In this document: piece after piece, positions 12,138-24,103 of the stretch | Numbering within the stretch: position 1 is the first letter of the stretch | How the letters are laid out: each line of letters starts with the position of its first letter | DNA from: Paramacrobiotus metropolitanus | Lineage: Eukaryota > Tardigrada > Eutardigrada > Parachela > Macrobiotidae | Direction: 5' to 3' | NCBI RefSeq assembly: GCF_019649055.1 | Contig: NW_026570228.1 | Location: forward strand, 2,170,001-2,234,000 | DNA length: 64,000 nt | Position numbers and translations under genes: made by a program | The notes under the pieces: model-generated | Told to the model about the DNA's origin: nothing | Databases searched by the model: none | What the model saw: the letters and a program-made list of their open reading frames with translations, nothing else

Positions 12138-13513
12138 ATGGTTGCGCTGCGGTTCCTACAGCAGGCCAACAGGTTCTTCTTCGAGCGGCATTTACTTATT
12201 ACCAATACTTTGTTGGGTGGTGGTTTAATGGGATTAGGCGACATCATTCAGCAGACGCTTGAAATTAAGATTTTCCAGAAAGCCGAACACTATGACTGGT
12301 CGCGAACAGGTATCAGCGTGAGTATAGTATAAATGTATTTATACGTATTACGAATTTTGATTAGTGTGGTAGCCGTATTGCTGTTTTCCACATAAAGCTG
12401 TTGGTGTGTTAAATAAAATGCTTGAATAATTAATAAGTTTGTCCCCTTAGGACGCATGGGAGCGACAGGATTTTTGCTGGGTTCGTTAGGCCATGGTTGG
12501 TATAAAATTCTCGACCAGAAATTACCCGGTGCCGATCGGACAACGGTGATCAAGAAAGTCTGCTATGATCTCTTTGTTGCCGGACCCGGATTTGCTTGGC
12601 TGTTTTTCTGGGGTGAGCACTGAACAGGTTACCGATTCCATATTGCATTTTTTTCGAATAATTAATGAGCAACCGATCTGTATTGCAGTTATGACAATTT
12701 TGTGTGCAGTTTAATTATTGTTAATATTTTGGAAAAATGAGTTAATAAGTATTCTTTTCATTTTATTTCCTTTTAAACTGGTGGGCCAATAATAGTTGCT
12801 GTTGGCTTGCAGTATGCTTCAGCGACAGCGGAACAAAATCGAAATAACGTTTTGTTTGCTAACTGTTCATTTGTTTTGCCAGAGTTTTTTTTTAAATCCT
12901 TATGAATCGTTTCGATATCGTTCACTTAAAGCTGTACATGCTGAGGCGGGATTTTCCATTATTTAATTTCCCCATGGGAGTAGTATTCATAAGCGATGCG
13001 AAAATTGCTGTATTCATACATAACCATGGCGTAATGTAAAATTGCAGGTGTCGGCGTATTGGAGAAGCGGAGTTTGAAAGAGATCTGGAGTGAATTCAAA
13101 GTGAAATTCCCATATGTCTTCGCCTTTGACTGTCTTCTGTGGCCGCCGGCACAAGCCGTCAATTTTTATTATCTTCCCCCACGCTACCGCATGGTCTATG
13201 TGGAGGCTGTCATTTTGTTCTGGAATATTGTGATGTCCTATATCAAACACACGGTGAGAAAAATCGATTAATTGTTGTCTTATGGAATCTTATAGACAGG
13301 TATGGCTCATGAAGTGCAGTGCTAGCAGATGGCGGATTTCTCATATGCGTAACTGCCGATTAATTATATGTGTTACAGTATTATCCGTGTACGCCGTAGC
13401 GTTTTTGTTCAGTGCACTACTGTAAATTACTGATTTGTTCTCTCTTGATCTGTGCTAATAAATTTAACGAATTTCCTTTGCAGAATCTCGCCCCGATCGC
13501 GTCAAAATTGTGA
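12138..13513 (+). CDS. Mpv17/PMP22-family membrane protein (MPV17L2-like)
   Basis: Four exons join to about 189 residues: 12138-12309, 12451-12612, 13048-13253 and 13484-13513. Landmarks of the Mpv17/PMP22 family appear in order: an N-terminal leader (LRFLQQANRFFFERHLL) followed by TNTLLGGGLMGLGDIIQQ, then GPLGHGWY-like text (SLGHGWYKILDQKLPG), a central FVAGPGFAWLFF segment, then the family signature around KFPYVFAFDCLLWPPAQAVNF, and a final helix VEAVILFWNIVMSYIKH. Four hydrophobic segments are predicted. Members sit in the mitochondrial inner membrane or peroxisomal membrane; MPV17L2 is linked to mitochondrial ribosome assembly. The subfamily call is tentative. Length is normal for the family, and the last coding exon is only nine codons plus stop. 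Confidence 0.87.
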
Positions 13514-14020
13514 TTTTTGGATTTCAAATTGGAAAATGTTGTTATATCTGAATTTTTGTTTCGTTTCTGCACGGAGCATATGCTCTTATCGGCAGCACCA
13601 TGACATGTGCAACTGCATTCCGTTGTTAAAACGTTAACGTGTTGTCTGATGTTGAAATATCCATCGTGATTGTCACTTGACAGTAAAGAATAGAATATTG
13701 CAGAAATTCACCACTGTTCGGTTCTTTTCTTCGACCTAAACTGTGCATTTATTTTAATACTGATCCCGGTATTTGCTATTTTGTTGCAAATCTCGCAATA
13801 GGTTTATGCGGTCGCATTATGTTTTCAGTCTCTCATAAATTGCAGCTGCGAAACATGTAATCAGAATCAGACAAAATGTGATCAGGAGGATGCCGAGCAT
13901 TGAAGTGATCGAACACCAAAACCTATTCAGCAGTGCAAAATTCACAGCAATGTCAGTCTCATAGCATTTCAAAGTTTCCAAGGCGAATTCTCTATCACAA
14001 ACAACGCTTGTCTTATTTCG
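13514..14020. other. Convergent 3' intergenic region
   Basis: About 500 bases between the stop codons of the converging Mpv17-family (+) and ALKBH1-like (-) genes. It must contain both 3' UTRs. I see no further gene. Confidence 0.5.
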
Positions 14021-16214
14021 CTATTCTTCGTATAAACGAGTCTTTCCCGGCCGCAAAACTTGTCGAATATTCATATTGATCCTGGAAGTGGACAAGTATT
14101 CCCGAACATCATCCGTCCAACCATTACCGACATCATCCGTTAATCCGTCCTTCGCTTCTTGGAAGATTTTGGGAACTGTATCAAACATAACATTCTCGCA
14201 AGGGGAATCTTACTTAAATCAGAACAGCGAAAAACATTTTATACTCTCATACCGGCGTGAAAGTCCAGACGACTGGCTCCGGACATTACAAACACATCGC
14301 CGCTGCGAAGTAGAACCGCATTAGGCCATTCTTGTCGTTGTGGTCCAATCAGAAATATTCCCGGCTGCCCGAAGCTAAAAGACAAAAAAAAATGTTAAAA
14401 TTTGCATTGTCTGAATGAACACATGACTCTATGGATACAAACGGGACTTTCTGATAGTAATACAAGACAAGAGCTCATTCAAACCGCTTTGGAAAAGTAG
14501 TATCTTGTTAAAAAATTATTAAGAATCGCAAAACAGCTGTCAGAAGATAAGATGATGGGAAAGCCATTACAGACGGCCATTTTCGAGTTACCTACCTAAC
14601 CGAAAACAAGGGCGCATCTTTGCAGGGTTCCGAAATATCCTGATGGATGCTGAGCGTCGAATCCAAATGATAATAGTTAATGATCGCGGCCTGTGCCGTG
14701 AAGTCAGCAAATCCCAATCCCGCGGCTAGGCATTTGCATAATCCATCCACATCCGCTGGGAACGGTGTGTGCTTCGCATCGGAATATATCTGCGGCGCAA
14801 GGGAATATTGTCGAAGAGTGTGATGCGCTTAAGTATGTCGACCACTGCAAACCTTGGTGTCCCAATCGTGATGATAGCCCAGCGTAATCCTTTGCAAAAA
14901 AAAACACCACTGAATTCATTAATTTACGCTTAATTATTTAAAAAAAAATTCAAACTGGACCGCGTCTACCGTATACATGCAATGGCGCAAATTCTTATGC
15001 AACAAACACATCCATACAACGAAGATAAATGGATTTTTATTGCGTACTTCGTATACAATACCTATAGATAAATTTAATTATAATTTTACTACATATATGG
15101 TGATTTTAAATTTAGTTTACCATCGAAGTTTCCATATCGGAGACAGCTGGACGCGAGATTTCGCCAGCGCTGTTCTCTTTTTAGCCGGACGAGACATCGC
15201 AGATTTTCGCTTCGTTGTGCCATTCGATGTGTCACTTCCGCAAATATTCTCAACAGGAAACCAATCAATATCACGCCGCGATGCAGGATATTTCCAATCC
15301 GCATCCAAATTGGAGATATTTTCGGATGTTCGAGGGAAATCCATCAAACACCGTCGAATCCACTTCCGTCGGCCATCGTTCGTAAAGGGATTAGAAATCA
15401 CCATCGAGCCTGCCAGAAAAATACGAGCGGTCAATACAAATATATTTGAAAATCTAGGATTTGCTGAAAAATTACAAACAACCAAATGGACAGATAAAAG
15501 TTTTATCTGTTTTTTTTAAAAGATAAAGTTTTTTTTCGGTTTTGCCAGTTTTATCATAAAACTGGCAAAACCGAAAAAAAAGATTACTTTCACAAACACT
15601 TAGCTTATCATGCTAAAATAAAATGGCAGGCAAAAATAATAGTGTGGATCAACGAAGCCATACGCAGTTACGCACGCAGCTTAATACACTGGAAATCCGA
15701 AATCAAACGGGACAAGACACACTGTACCTGGCGATGCGATCAGCTCGCGAATGCACCAGTCTTTTACTGGAATTAAGCCCATCTCCTGTAACTCGCTGTC
15801 GGATATGCATGCATCGATACAAGGATGTCGCCTTCTCTGCAAACTCAACAAAAATGCCCGTTAAAGAAAGCCAAACATATGCTTTTCAAATATTTTAGAA
15901 GACAAAAATTCCATAAACGAGTACTTAATGTTCTTGCCGTACTTTACGTCATACGACAGAGAAACTAACGACAACATGGAGACAAGGACGCTGGCAGTTC
16001 CAAAACTTTCGCTTTCTTACTTACAGCAACTCACCCATTGCGAATCAGCTGCATTATCATCAGAATTACGCACTCTAGGATCAGCTACCGTGACACCATC
16101 GTGCGCGAGCGACTCCAAAACGGGATCCTTTGCAGCTTTGAAGACTTTGAAGGCTGCTTTGAAATCCCGCTGTCGCTGCTGGCAAGGAGATTCTTCCACA
16201 TCTATATTCAACAT
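14021..16214 (-). CDS. ALKBH1: ALKBH1-like Fe(II)/2-oxoglutarate dioxygenase
   Basis: Seven exons join to about 370 residues: 16214-16035, 15836-15728, 15409-15121, 14889-14853, 14789-14596, 14374-14245 and 14194-14021. The human protein has 389. ALKBH1 demethylates nucleic acids (tRNA m1A and related substrates) using Fe(II), O2 and 2-oxoglutarate. Matching landmarks in order: GLIPVKDW...SPGSMVISNPF across the exon 2/3 junction, a helix with KWIRRCL and SNLDA, KLRWITLGYHHDW across exons 3/4, YSDAKHTPFPADV, AAIINYYHLDSTLSIHQD, SFGQPGIFLIG, and SGDVFVMSGASRLDFHAGMR. The iron ligands His and Asp of SIHQD and the distal His of FHAGMR are present, as is the Arg two residues after it that binds 2-oxoglutarate, so the enzyme looks active. 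The start is the first Met of a plausible N-terminal exon; the joint before the last exon (acceptor cttgcgag) is the least certain. Confidence 0.9.
15490..15510. repeat. Perfect palindrome, 10-bp arms
   Basis: ACAGATAAAA at 15490-15499, one central base, and its reverse complement at 15501-15510. It lies in intron 2 of the ALKBH1-like gene, 18 bases before a larger palindrome. Confidence 0.9.
15529..15581. repeat. Near-perfect palindrome, 26-bp arms, 1-base centre
   Basis: Bases 15529-15554 (eight T, then CGGTTTTGCCAGTTTTAT) are matched base for base by the reverse complement at 15556-15581, around a single central base at 15555. It lies in intron 2 of the ALKBH1-like gene. Such a long perfect arm with no spacer is a strong snap-back hairpin, and it could also be an assembly or cloning foldback artefact. 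Confidence 0.92.
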
Positions 16215-18209
16215 GGCACGGACTAGCACCGCCGCCTCTTGATAACGATCTACATTTATCGAAGCGGAAATCAAACTAATCCAAAAAACACAACAAAAAA
16301 TATTAGCAAAACAAGGAAACGGACAACAAAACTTCAAATGCTGAAAACTCACAATTTCGCTTTTAGCCTTGCAGCCGGAAACGCAATTCGCCTGAGCGCA
16401 TTTTAACAGCATTGCCTTCTCAGCGCGGTTGGTCCGTGTACAACAACCACAGTAAACTCACTAACAATAAGTTTTTGACCTGGACACTGGGCAGATGTCG
16501 GCAATAATTCCCATCGTTTTTATTGATGATTTTGCTTTTTCTGTCAACGTTTTCAGTTTCAGTGTTTAACTGTGCCGCTCGCCTATCAGTGACAAAATTT
16601 TCCTGTCTTCAGTTGTCAAAATTGTTAGATGTGTCCAAGTCTGGCTTTCGAGCAAATCCTTTATACTAAAAGAATAAGAAGTGCTCAAAATTTAACTGCG
16701 GGGAGTCAGCCCCAGCCACACACAAGACCAAACTTCGATATCTTGCTATCGTTCGATAGCTCTCATCATGTAGTAGAGCCATCAAAAGTTAGATCTGAGA
16801 AAAACAGTTCCAGTTTCATAAAAAATTGAAAAAACGTAACATGCCGAGTCTACGGGAGAAGTGAAGAATCCACCATTGCAGAACCGACCACCTCACCATT
16901 GTCTCAAATAAACAGCCAAAACCTTTTTGCTGCCAAGCAGCCACGGGCTTGCACAACGTTTCACTGGAACGAAACTTGAATGTTTATAAATTATAGGGTA
17001 GCCCTGCGTTTCTAATTTCTCATCGAAATTCAGACTCAGAAAGAAAGGAGGGTTTGATGAAAAAAGCAACGAAGAGTCGAAGCGTATCGCGCAGTTCAAG
17101 CATGATCATTAAGACAACTGTCCTCCGCAGAAGTCTGACCAGTTTTAAAGTAGCAGCGCGCCCAAGGGCAGCAGCTGGTGACTGGTGAGCATTGGAAGTA
17201 CGCATTTTTTGGCAGAATTTGCCGGCTCGAAAGCAGTAACAAAGGATTTTCTAAAATTTCTGTTTTGTAAAATCTGTGACAACCAGCAGAAGGCGAAAGG
17301 CGCCTGGCAGAAAACGTTTTAAAAATGTAATAAAAATCAGCAGCAAAACATTATCTACAGAACGATATGAATTACGAAGCCGATTTAAACCGCGCGATTT
17401 GCACGGGGTCTGTCATTCGATACACATCTTACATATCAAAGTCAGCAGCAGAGCCAGCAAAAGTTTGATTTGAGAAGAGTAGGCAACGGTGGCTCCAGAT
17501 GTCACGGATCATTAGAGTAGGTTTTTCCTTTGCGTCATAAATTTTCAGAAAATCTGATTGTTCTCCAACGTGTGGAATAAGAACCGAAGACAAAGCCGCA
17601 GGCGACGCCGAGCTGCGGCGCGAGCGGGGCATCAAGTGAAACATTAATCGTGGCAATTTTTTGCACGGATTGCATTCCGCTTTCCCACCATTTCCATACT
17701 GATATTTTCGGATTTAAAGGGCATGGGTGGAAAAATTATTTTTACGGGTGGGATATGCAGAAACCAGAAACGTCAAATGAGCAACATGTGCTCCATAGTT
17801 CTGAGTCATAGTGCTGTTTCCGGCATCCGACCTTGGGAATTTACGACTGCTCCAAGTTTGTGACGTGGCCATGAAAAATTATTCGCACATACAATACAAC
17901 GCATGATACGAAAAGTTAACCGTGATATTTTTCATCAAAAAATAAATAATAATAATCATGATATCCTTATGATTTTAAATCGTTCCTATTCCGTAGCCGG
18001 TAGCCTATATATTGCGCAATTTGCGCGGGGTCTACTAGTCTTGCTAATAATTTATAAACCACCAAGATCATTGTACGTGTATAATCACTACACTGTATAT
18101 TACCATTTTGCATTTAGATAAAATTCGAATCAGCAAGAACTGCGAACATGCAAAAAAAGCTAAAAACTCTGTGCTATACACGGCGCGAAGATTATTACAA
18201 ACATCACAA
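16215..18209. other. Intergenic, 2 kb
   Basis: Upstream of the ALKBH1-like start and downstream of the JMJD8-like stop, both on the minus strand. Open frames are short and show no recognisable protein. Only promoter and 3' UTR sequence is expected. Confidence 0.45.
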
Positions 18210-21200
18210 TTAAACCACCGAGACTTTTTGCAAATTGGCATAGGGCGCATCACGATGGCCGGGAAAATCAGGCGAACCACTCAACAATCCGCGTGCTTGA
18301 TCGGACAATGCCGTTAAATAGTTCTTTTTGTGAGGATGATGCGCAGCACCCTAAAATATTTCCAAAACCATTAACTTTCAGTTCTGAAGCCTATTCGTAT
18401 AAATGATATGAAAAAGAAAGACAAAACTATGCTATAAAAAAACACGAACAAATAACCGAGCAATTTCAGTTGCCTGGTTTTTATTAACCTTTTCGAACCA
18501 CTGGATGCCTTCCTCTACTCGTTTCCGGTACACCAGAAACTCTCCATACAGTCCGCATAAGTCCGCATTGACCGGGTTAATATTGGCCGCTTTCTGAAAA
18601 TGCGCTTCCGCTTCGTCATAGCGTCCAGTAGCAAAGTGCATCTTGCCCAGATTCAAGTGCGCCACCAGGAAATCCGAATCCAGACGGACGGCCTCCAGGG
18701 TGGCGGCGATACCACTGATGAAATCACCTCGAGCGGCATAATTCTCCCCTAAACGATTCATGTATTCGGTATTGTCCGGGAATGTCTCGTGCAGTGCCAG
18801 CAAAATAGAGAATGCCTGCTCCAGTCGTGCGCGCTCATCCAGGCGATCATCACGGTTTAGTGATTCTGAAATCACGGCGAAATGGCAATGTACGGCTTAG
18901 ATCATCTTACATAATTACAACACATGTCGAATGAAACGATAATTAACGTTAAGTACAGTAGCTTTGTACTTTCAATACAACTACGCAAACAAAATTATGA
19001 TTTCCTGCATATAATTACAACGCATGATGTAAAATGCTGATTAAGTAGCCTTGTGATTGCAATACAACTGCGCAAATGAAATTGCCTCATTCACCTAATA
19101 AGCTGCTCATATTTCCCAGAGCAGTGTCCTGTGAAGTATGATTCAGGAATTGCACAGAAACAGAGGCGTCGAGATTCACAAAGGCGCTGTACCACCAACC
19201 GGGCTAAAAAAATAAATAGAATCAAGTATGTACTGTACAAGTACACTATTTGTAATCAATCGAGAACGATCTCTAAATGTGATCGCATATTGGATTCTTA
19301 ATAAAATGATATCAAAACTTTCAGATTATAATCAAATTATAATCAATCGAACATGTCCCAATGTATTTTCAGTTATACGTTAATGTAAGTCTCAATGTTT
19401 GAATATTAAAGTACAAAGCAAGACCTGCAATATTACTGCATAAACAATTTAAGAAAATAATATTCATGGAAGAGACTATTGTAGCCTCGTAAACTAGTCC
19501 AAATCACATTTTTTTAATTTTAACAACTGTTAAATTCGATTTTGCGTGTTACGTACCACATACAGGATATCACCGGGATTCAGAACACATTCCATTGGTT
19601 CTACTGCACGCGAATAAAATGCATCCAGCCAGTGCGTCACCTCCACACCCGGCCAGTAACCTGTGATGGGAGTGACCTCGGGCGCGTACAGCACCCAACG
19701 CTGCCGGCCCTGCAGCACCCCGGTCCACATGTCGGTCTGCCGAGTGAAGGCCACACCGGAACCGGAAGCTCCCACGCCGAAGGATCCATCCGCGAAACCA
19801 GACTGCAAGCGAAGATTGTCGGCCAATCAGACGGATTACGCACGGTCTCATGTTACACGTTTCCCATATAATTCTGACGACGTATGTACCGTTGCATTCA
19901 GGAATTTCGGAATCTTCAGGGTATCGTTGACGGTGTCCGGTGGAAACTTTGCGTAGGCCATACTGCAAATAGGTTTGTTCTTTGATTTAAGGTATCTTTT
20001 GCCTTTGTACAGATAGTGTCTGCTTACAAGGAAGTATTGCGTTTCGTAGACAGAAAATCATATACGAATTCTGCCAAGGACATGTCCGTATCGGTTTTAT
20101 CTATGAAACACAATTAGCTGCATCAGAATGTTAATATCATCTGAAAACTTATACAACTGCAAACTGCAAAGCCACTACATTTCACACTTTTACACTGCTT
20201 ACCATTTGCGTAAGCCAGGTCAATGCTGTTTCCATATTCGACTTTCACATCTCCATACTTCCTGCCACAACAAGCAAGAAAAGGTGTTAATCTCAAAATG
20301 ATCGATAATAAAAACGCTTCAAAAACCGAAGCAAAGAGGTCAATAATCTCATATTCGGACTCACATAAAGTCATGGTCAGATTACGCTAAATCGTATATC
20401 TGTAGAAGCTGTATTCCAAAAAGCACAGTGTAGTTGTACGTAAATCGTTCATAAAATTCAAAATATTTATGAAAACTCACAGAAACCCATTACAAAAATA
20501 ATTCGTGAAAAATTGCATACCACAGCAGAATTAAGCAATAAAAATCCACTGATCAGTACGCTACAACTGTAAAGCAGGTGCAATAGTACAGCATCAGCTC
20601 AGCTTTAACGCTTCATGTCTAACCATAAGGATACAGGGACAATTAAGAAATATTCCTTACTGCAGCAACCGGTTTAACGACCACACTTCCGGTTGGCTCC
20701 ACGAGGCGGGTCCATCCGGAAACTGGATGATTAGCGGTTTCATGTGACGATATTCCCGGTGAAACTTTTTGGAATTGATCTTGCTGACGGGTTTGCGGAC
20801 AATGTTGCATTTTCCCGAAGAGCCGCTGTCCATGGTGTTTCCGGTGGCTGCTGCCTTCTTCGGTGTTTCCTTTGGCAAGCTGGCCGCCGAGTGATGCTTC
20901 CGGCTAACGAACTGAAAAATATGAAATACATATGGTAAACTGCGAATAATGCATGAAGAATGTAACCGGAGAATAGATTTCACCGACGCACAATATGTTT
21001 CTGTGGGAATGCATGAAAGAAGCGGGACAAAGTATGGCGCGTATGGTGAGGATTTCGTACTGACCGGCCTCGCAAAAACAGCTTAAAAAACCATGAAATT
21101 ACGGTATGCTGGTATACTTATTCGGTGTTGTGAAAAATCGACTGAATTACATTTCTCCAGACATAATTATGAATTTATTACCTTAACTGAAATTCAAAGT

Positions 21201-22029
21201 ACGAGTAGTTGTCATTTCAACTGTTTGTTCATTTTTTTTGTAAAACTAAAAAACAAGGCGGCATGCTGGAGAAGAGCAAAACAGAAGACTACAATCATAA
21301 AATAATAAATAAAATCAAAAAACCATGAAATTACGGTATGCTGGTATACTTATTCGGTGTTGTGAAAAATCGACTGAATTACATTTCTCCAGACATAATT
21401 ATGAATTTATTACCTTAACTGAAATTCAGAGTACGAGTAGTTGTCATTTCAACTGTTTGTTCATTTTTTTTTGTAAAACTAAAAAACAAGGCGGCATGCT
21501 GTAGAAGAGCAAAACAGAAGACTAAAATCATAAAATAATAAATAAAATCAAAAAACCATGAAATCTGGTAAATTGTTATCAAGGAAGTTAAGTATTATAC
21601 AAATTATTAAAAATCACTGTTTCCAGCATTATGTAGTAGATTTACAAAAAAAATTTTATGCGATTTCAGTTTAGAGTGAAATAGGTGTGTCTGCGTAACG
21701 ATCGTTTTCCCGCTTAGCCGCTTATGGAAACTGAGTAGCCCGTTTCGTCACTAAACAGCCAGAAAAGTGAAAACCCAACGAGCACTTACGTCTGTAGTGT
21801 TTGCACGTCCATACGCTGGCAGATGCGCCGAGGAACTGATCATTACGTAAATACCCGCGGACAGACACAGCACAGCCAGAATAAACTGCGTACTGGACAT
21901 TTGATAAGCAGGAACCTGCTGAAAGTCTTTTTCTTCCGCGATCACTTCCTCCGTTTGCATATCCTCGACCACGTAATCCTGGCCGGTAGGATCGCTTTCC
22001 GATGGACGTCGAGATCGTTTTTTCCCCAT
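18210..22029 (-). CDS. JMJD8-like JmjC protein with C-terminal TPR domain
   Basis: Eight exons join to about 513 residues: 22029-21790, 20911-20661, 20261-20196, 19962-19890, 19802-19557, 19203-19095, 18865-18450 and 18350-18210. An N-terminal cytosolic stretch (MGKKRSRRPSESD) precedes one membrane helix (FILAVLCLSAGIYVMISS, about residues 50-67), so a type II topology with the rest in the ER lumen is likely. Next comes a JMJD8-type region: NIVRKPVSKINSKKFH, SFGVGASGSGVAF, GRQRWVLYAPE, LNPGDILYV, PGWWYSAFVNLDASVSV. After it are about three TPR repeats (for example LGENYAARGDF, AHLNLGKMHFATGRYDEAE). The usual His-x-Asp iron motif is absent (FTRQTD there). Human JMJD8 ends after the JmjC fold, so the TPR tail is unusual. 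Exon 3 needs the GTGTAA donor at 20195 rather than the stronger GTAAGC at 20202 to keep frame; exon 4's end is also uncertain. Confidence 0.75.
21085..21564. repeat. 232-bp tandem duplication in intron
   Basis: Unit one runs 21085-21316 and unit two 21317-21549, followed by a 15-base stub of a third unit. The copies differ by only a few bases, including one extra T in a T-run. Each starts with a run of A followed by ccatgaaattacggtatgc. They sit in intron 1 of the JMJD8-like gene. Confidence 0.93.
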
Positions 22030-24103
22030 TGCGGAAATGCTTGAAATAACCCGTTAAGTAAAAACGATGGACGCACACTTGTAATTGATATGATGAATAA
22101 AAAAATGGGAACAACGAAGGGATTTCGTATTTCACTGGCAAAATTTAAAAAAGTAGTGCTTGACTTTGAGTCTGATCAAGTTGTTTGTTGACTGATAACA
22201 GGCAAGTGGAAATTGGTCAGCGGAAAAAAACCGAAGTCGGATTAGTTCAACATTCCAAACTGATATCGATGCGGGCGCGGTCCGGTCGGATTGTACTCGT
22301 ACGAGCGTTACATCATCAGACTCGTCACTAAATACGTGTGCGGTGTGCCGCTCCACAATTCCTATTTCGTTAATTCTTACCTTTCGATTAAATTATTAAA
22401 TCATTAATAACGGTTAAAGTTAATAATTAACAGCAATAAAGCGGATCTGTATAATAACTAGACTAGCTAGAAAAAATCTCAAGTTAATTATTGTTTGTTG
22501 TCCATAACAAAGATCACCAAATATTGTGGAATTCGGGTTCTCCTATAGAAGTACCTTTTAGATATTCCAATTACATTATTATACTTATCAGCGGTGCGCA
22601 AAATTAAAAAACAGGGAGTGCTTATGACCTTGTGATAACAGACTGGTGCCGTTGCGCATGCTATTAATTTAGTGCTTAAACCGCCAATAAATTAGTATAC
22701 AGGAACTGTAATTAAAAATTTTTTGCTGTATTTATGAGTGTACAACGTGCATTTATAGTACATAATTAATAATTAATTTACCGACATTTTCCATAAAACT
22801 GCCACGCCCGAGATAGATCTTATAATTATTCATTTTAACAGTCAAAATGGTAATTAAGTAGTGGCCGGCGAAATTCAATATGACGATGTCTAACATAATC
22901 ATTCTACGTCATCATTTCGAGTGTCTCACCCAAGTAAACCTCTTATAACGCATTTCCTCACTTTGTCTTCCCTTCTGTTCACCTCTTGTATACCATTCAC
23001 AAAATTCATAAGCGGCGTAAAAGATCCGACCGTATTGTAACGCGCCGGCGCCCCGCGGGAGAAAGGGCACTTCAGATTAAAATTATTTTCCTCCAGCGAT
23101 GACGAAATTCCCATCTGCCTGTTTACTACATACGCGAGAACGTTGACACTAATGCTTTGCGTTCCACCACGTTTATGGGTGGTAAAAAAATACCCGCCAT
23201 TATGACAATAGTATAATGAAATGTTCCCGTCTGAATGGGCCATCATGAGCGTGATACAGCCGGAAAAAGCGTATCATGCGGTGCCACTTATTGGTCAATT
23301 TACGTAAAAGTAATTGCTGCCGGCTTTGTCGACAGGACGTATCGCAGTATGTATAATCTTATCGATTCCGGTATGCAGGCTGTTACAGCACTGTTAAATT
23401 GGCCCCAGTGTGATTAAACACCGCCGACCGACACGTACCCGCCAGTGCGTAAGCACCACTGGGAATCTGCGTCGGGAAATCAGTAGCGGGATGAACGCTC
23501 TGTTCCTCTTAATTGGCAATGTACAACGCGTACAGCGGTACTTGTACACGTGTGATGTACTTGTACATGTGCGGTGTGTCACTAATAAATACATATTAAA
23601 TCCGAGCGGCACGATGGGCGTCGGTACGTGAATACTATTGCGCACACACGGATGTCGTACTCGTACAGCTGCACTTGAATACAGACAACGGCACTCGTAC
23701 ACGTACACCGCCGGTTGCAGTGGAAGTGGACCAGTAAACCAGTGTGGATCTTCCCAATTACCGCGATCTGGCAAAAGGAGGAAATGTGGTGTATAAAATG
23801 CTATGTATATATACAATCCGGCAAGGGCAAATGTTTTTGTAACAAACCCACATTTTCATTCTGCTTATAACTCCTGCTGGTTTTCACTGGCTAACTGGCT
23901 TCCATTGACCTAGAAAGCCGCAGTAGCAATAGTCCATAATTATATTATTCTGTTGTTCTAGCATAATAACCTTTTTGCCAGCCGACAATCTTTTTATATT
24001 TATACAGCGCCGTGTTCGCCCAGTGTTGTCCGGTCCGTTTGTATCCGTGTCACAGTGTGTAATCATAATATTTCATCGCACAAGTCTTTACATTTCCTGG
24101 ATC
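22030..24103. other. Divergent intergenic region, 2.1 kb
   Basis: Separates the JMJD8-like gene (-) from the CRF-binding-protein gene (+) and must hold both promoters. Long frames at 22926-23246 and 23394-23816 on the minus strand show no recognisable protein. The stretch 23520-23710 is rich in GTAC and CGTAC. Confidence 0.5.

Noticed and set aside
19570-19968. 132-codon minus-strand frame in the JMJD8-like locus
   Set aside because: It overlaps exons 4 and 5 in a different frame; the other frame gives the conserved SFGVGASGSGVAF and GRQRWVLYAPE text.
22926-23246. 106-codon minus-strand frame
   Set aside because: No recognisable domain and no supporting splice structure; position in a divergent promoter spacer makes chance more likely.
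23394-23816. 140-codon minus-strand frame
   Set aside because: It is rich in Arg, Cys, Tyr and Val from GTAC/CGTAC-rich DNA, lacks any motif, and has an opposing frame of similar quality. It looks like a compositional open frame.
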